64,000 nt of DNA, taken from contig OZ020587.1 of NCBI GenBank assembly GCA_963971535.1, forward strand, positions 160,345,856 to 160,409,855, in the 5' to 3' direction. Below are positions 62,937-64,000 of this stretch, one piece after another. The position numbers and the translations under genes are program-made. How positions within the stretch are numbered: position 1 is the stretch's first letter; the number at the start of each line of letters is the position of its first letter. The notes beneath the pieces were generated by a model. That model made no database searches, was not told where the DNA came from, and was given only the letters and a program-made list of their open reading frames with translations. The DNA is from Notolepis coatsorum. Taxonomy: Eukaryota > Chordata > Actinopteri > Aulopiformes > Paralepididae.

Positions 62937-63318
62937 TGTAGCAAACCCCAAGCCACCCCTGGGCTTGGTGATTGATGGGCGCTACGTGGCGACCCAATGG
63001 CTGGGCGCTGCCCATGTTTGGGCGTCCGCTTCCGGACGCACCTGTCACTAGAGAGCCATCAGAAGTGATTAGGTGATTAGCGAATCACGGCGCGGTGCGC
63101 CTGTTGGGGAGGGGGGACTTAATGGAGCCGAGGAGCCTCCTCTCAGTCCCCCGTAGCAGCGCAAGGCAAAAGGCCACAGAGCGGAGACGCCGCCCGGCCG
63201 ACAGATTACCGCCAGCAAGCAATTATTATTTGAATAGAAAATAAAGAGCATGATTTTGGGAACTGCAACCTGTCTGTGTGTTGTTTATTCTGCCACCCCT
63301 ACACCTGGAATTGCCACA
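62937..63318 (+). repeat. Gmr1-like 3' LTR
   Basis: 382 bases, TGTAGCAAACC to GCCACA, about 98.5% identical by eye to the 5' LTR. Confidence 0.94.
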
Positions 63319-63914
63319 GTATAGCACCTTTCATACAAGAATTGCAGCTCAAAGTGCTTCACAGCAGTAAAAAGACAGGCACAAAATGAGCACATAAAGT
63401 GCAGACATAGGAAAATCTCATTTATATATAAAGGGCTGTGAAAATTAATGCTTTAACTCTGGAGATTCATTTAAATTCTTTAAAGCGTTAAAAAAATGTA
63501 ATCTAGATTAATCTATGGAGTGAAAAATGTTCAATATAATATAAGAAAGCGGTCTAGCTGAGTCAATGTTGATGGTTTTGTTGAACATTTGTATTTCACA
63601 GGAGAGAAACTGTACTCAAAGAAAGCTATTAAAATAGTCTTTGAATCTAAATATACTTTCTTTGTGTTGGTTTTACATTAATTCCATGATTTTACTCAAG
63701 TAAATATCTGTTACAAGCTTCGGTCTTAAGTAGAAAAGTGCGATTTTTAATCTAGATTAATCTAGAAAATTGTGAGATTAATTAGTTAATTCTTTTTAAT
63801 CTATTGACAGCACAATATTATATATATATATCCACATCTGTCTGTACATACCTGCATATAATCCTTTTTACGTATCAGTAGATACCATATCTATATCTGT
63901 ACATATCCCTTACC
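63319..63914. other. Flanking repeat fragments
   Basis: 63319-63400 is the right half of the interspersed repeat cut by the Gypsy insertion (GTATAGCACCTTTCATACAA). 63430-63810 looks like a hAT-type element with ends GGGCTGTGAAAATTAA and TCTATTGACAGCAC and two ATCTAGATTAATCTA stretches, but no target duplication was confirmed. 63815-63914 is the LINE-derived repeat. Confidence 0.5.
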
Positions 63915-64000
63915 TACTCTTAAACTCTCAAACTTGGATGACTCACAACTTCCTCAAATTGAACAGTGACAAGACTGAACTTCTCATTATTGGCACCAAA
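63915..64000 (+). mobile_element. LINE reverse transcriptase fragment at the window edge
   Basis: One frame encodes TWMTHNFLKLNSDKTELLII then GTK, the thumb-side motif typical of CR1/L2-like LINE reverse transcriptases. It runs off the right edge. Confidence 0.75.

Larger units (their letters stand above)
49896..63318 (+). mobile_element. Ty3/Gypsy-type element of the Gmr1 group, with nested insertions
   Basis: A fossil LTR element. LTRs 49896-50276 and 62937-63318 (381 and 382 bases) start TGT and end GCCACA. A 4-base target duplication GTAT lies at 49892-49895 and 63319-63322. Parts in order are gag with a zinc knuckle, aspartic protease, integrase, then reverse transcriptase and RNase H. 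Integrase before reverse transcriptase is the Ty1/copia-like order known for Gmr1-like Gypsy elements of deuterostomes. A SINE (52133-52614) and an L1-type LINE (54014-61730) lie inside. The LTRs differ at about six positions (about 1.5%), so it is fairly young but older than the BEL element. It is broken, with two large insertions. Confidence 0.93.

Noticed and set aside
50000-64000. The upstream gorasp2 exon encoding the start of the second GRASP domain
   Set aside because: I looked for the expected LAGLRPHSDYIIGADTV-type sequence on the - strand and did not find it; it is probably beyond 64000.

Overview
The window is vertebrate nuclear DNA, almost certainly from a ray-finned (teleost) fish. 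It holds the 3' halves of two host genes, split into short exons with GT-AG introns. Around them lies a dense, nested set of transposons typical of teleosts: Tc1-like, hAT and TTAA-target MITEs, tRNA-derived SINEs, several LINE lineages, a BEL/Pao element and a Ty3/Gypsy element of the Gmr1 type. The Gmr1 type was first described from Atlantic cod. That and the heavy load of tandem repeats would fit a gadiform-like genome, but the sequence does not prove a species.

Host genes. tlk1 (Tousled-like kinase 1) runs on the + strand; its last six coding exons, most of the kinase domain, lie at 2032-7492. gorasp2 (GRASP55, a Golgi stacking protein) runs on the - strand; six coding exons, from the second PDZ domain to the stop, lie between 49184 and 16377. 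Every exon junction keeps phase. The genes converge tail to tail, as GORASP2 and TLK1 do in human. Upstream exons of both lie outside the window.

Layout. 1-2031: tlk1 intron. 2032-7492: tlk1 exons, with introns made largely of minisatellites and MITEs. 7493-16376: tlk1 3' UTR and the intergenic region, with a 1.6-kb minisatellite of 61-bp units, a BEL-type LTR, a foldback element and the gorasp2 3' UTR minisatellite. 16377-20375: last two gorasp2 exons, a relic Tc1-like transposon and a hAT MITE. 20376-26701: a very young BEL/Pao element. 26702-31049: hAT-in-hAT and a LINE. 31050-40451: two gorasp2 exons separated by a 9-kb intron built of a 21-bp minisatellite broken up by a foldback element, a LINE (itself holding a MITE) and a hAT foldback. 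40452-49184: two gorasp2 exons, SINEs and MITEs. 49185-64000: a Gmr1-like Gypsy provirus (49896-63318) carrying a SINE and a full-length L1-type LINE, which in turn carries a hAT MITE.

The most unusual pattern is the repeated link between tandem repeats and splice sites. In tlk1 one array copies the 5' splice site five times, and a second array resembles the 3' splice junction of the same intron. In gorasp2 another array copies a 5' splice site three times, and a SINE has landed 24 bases upstream of an exon. Both genes also have a long pyrimidine microsatellite abutting a 3' splice site. No bacterial-type operon, CRISPR array or independent tRNA/rRNA gene was seen.
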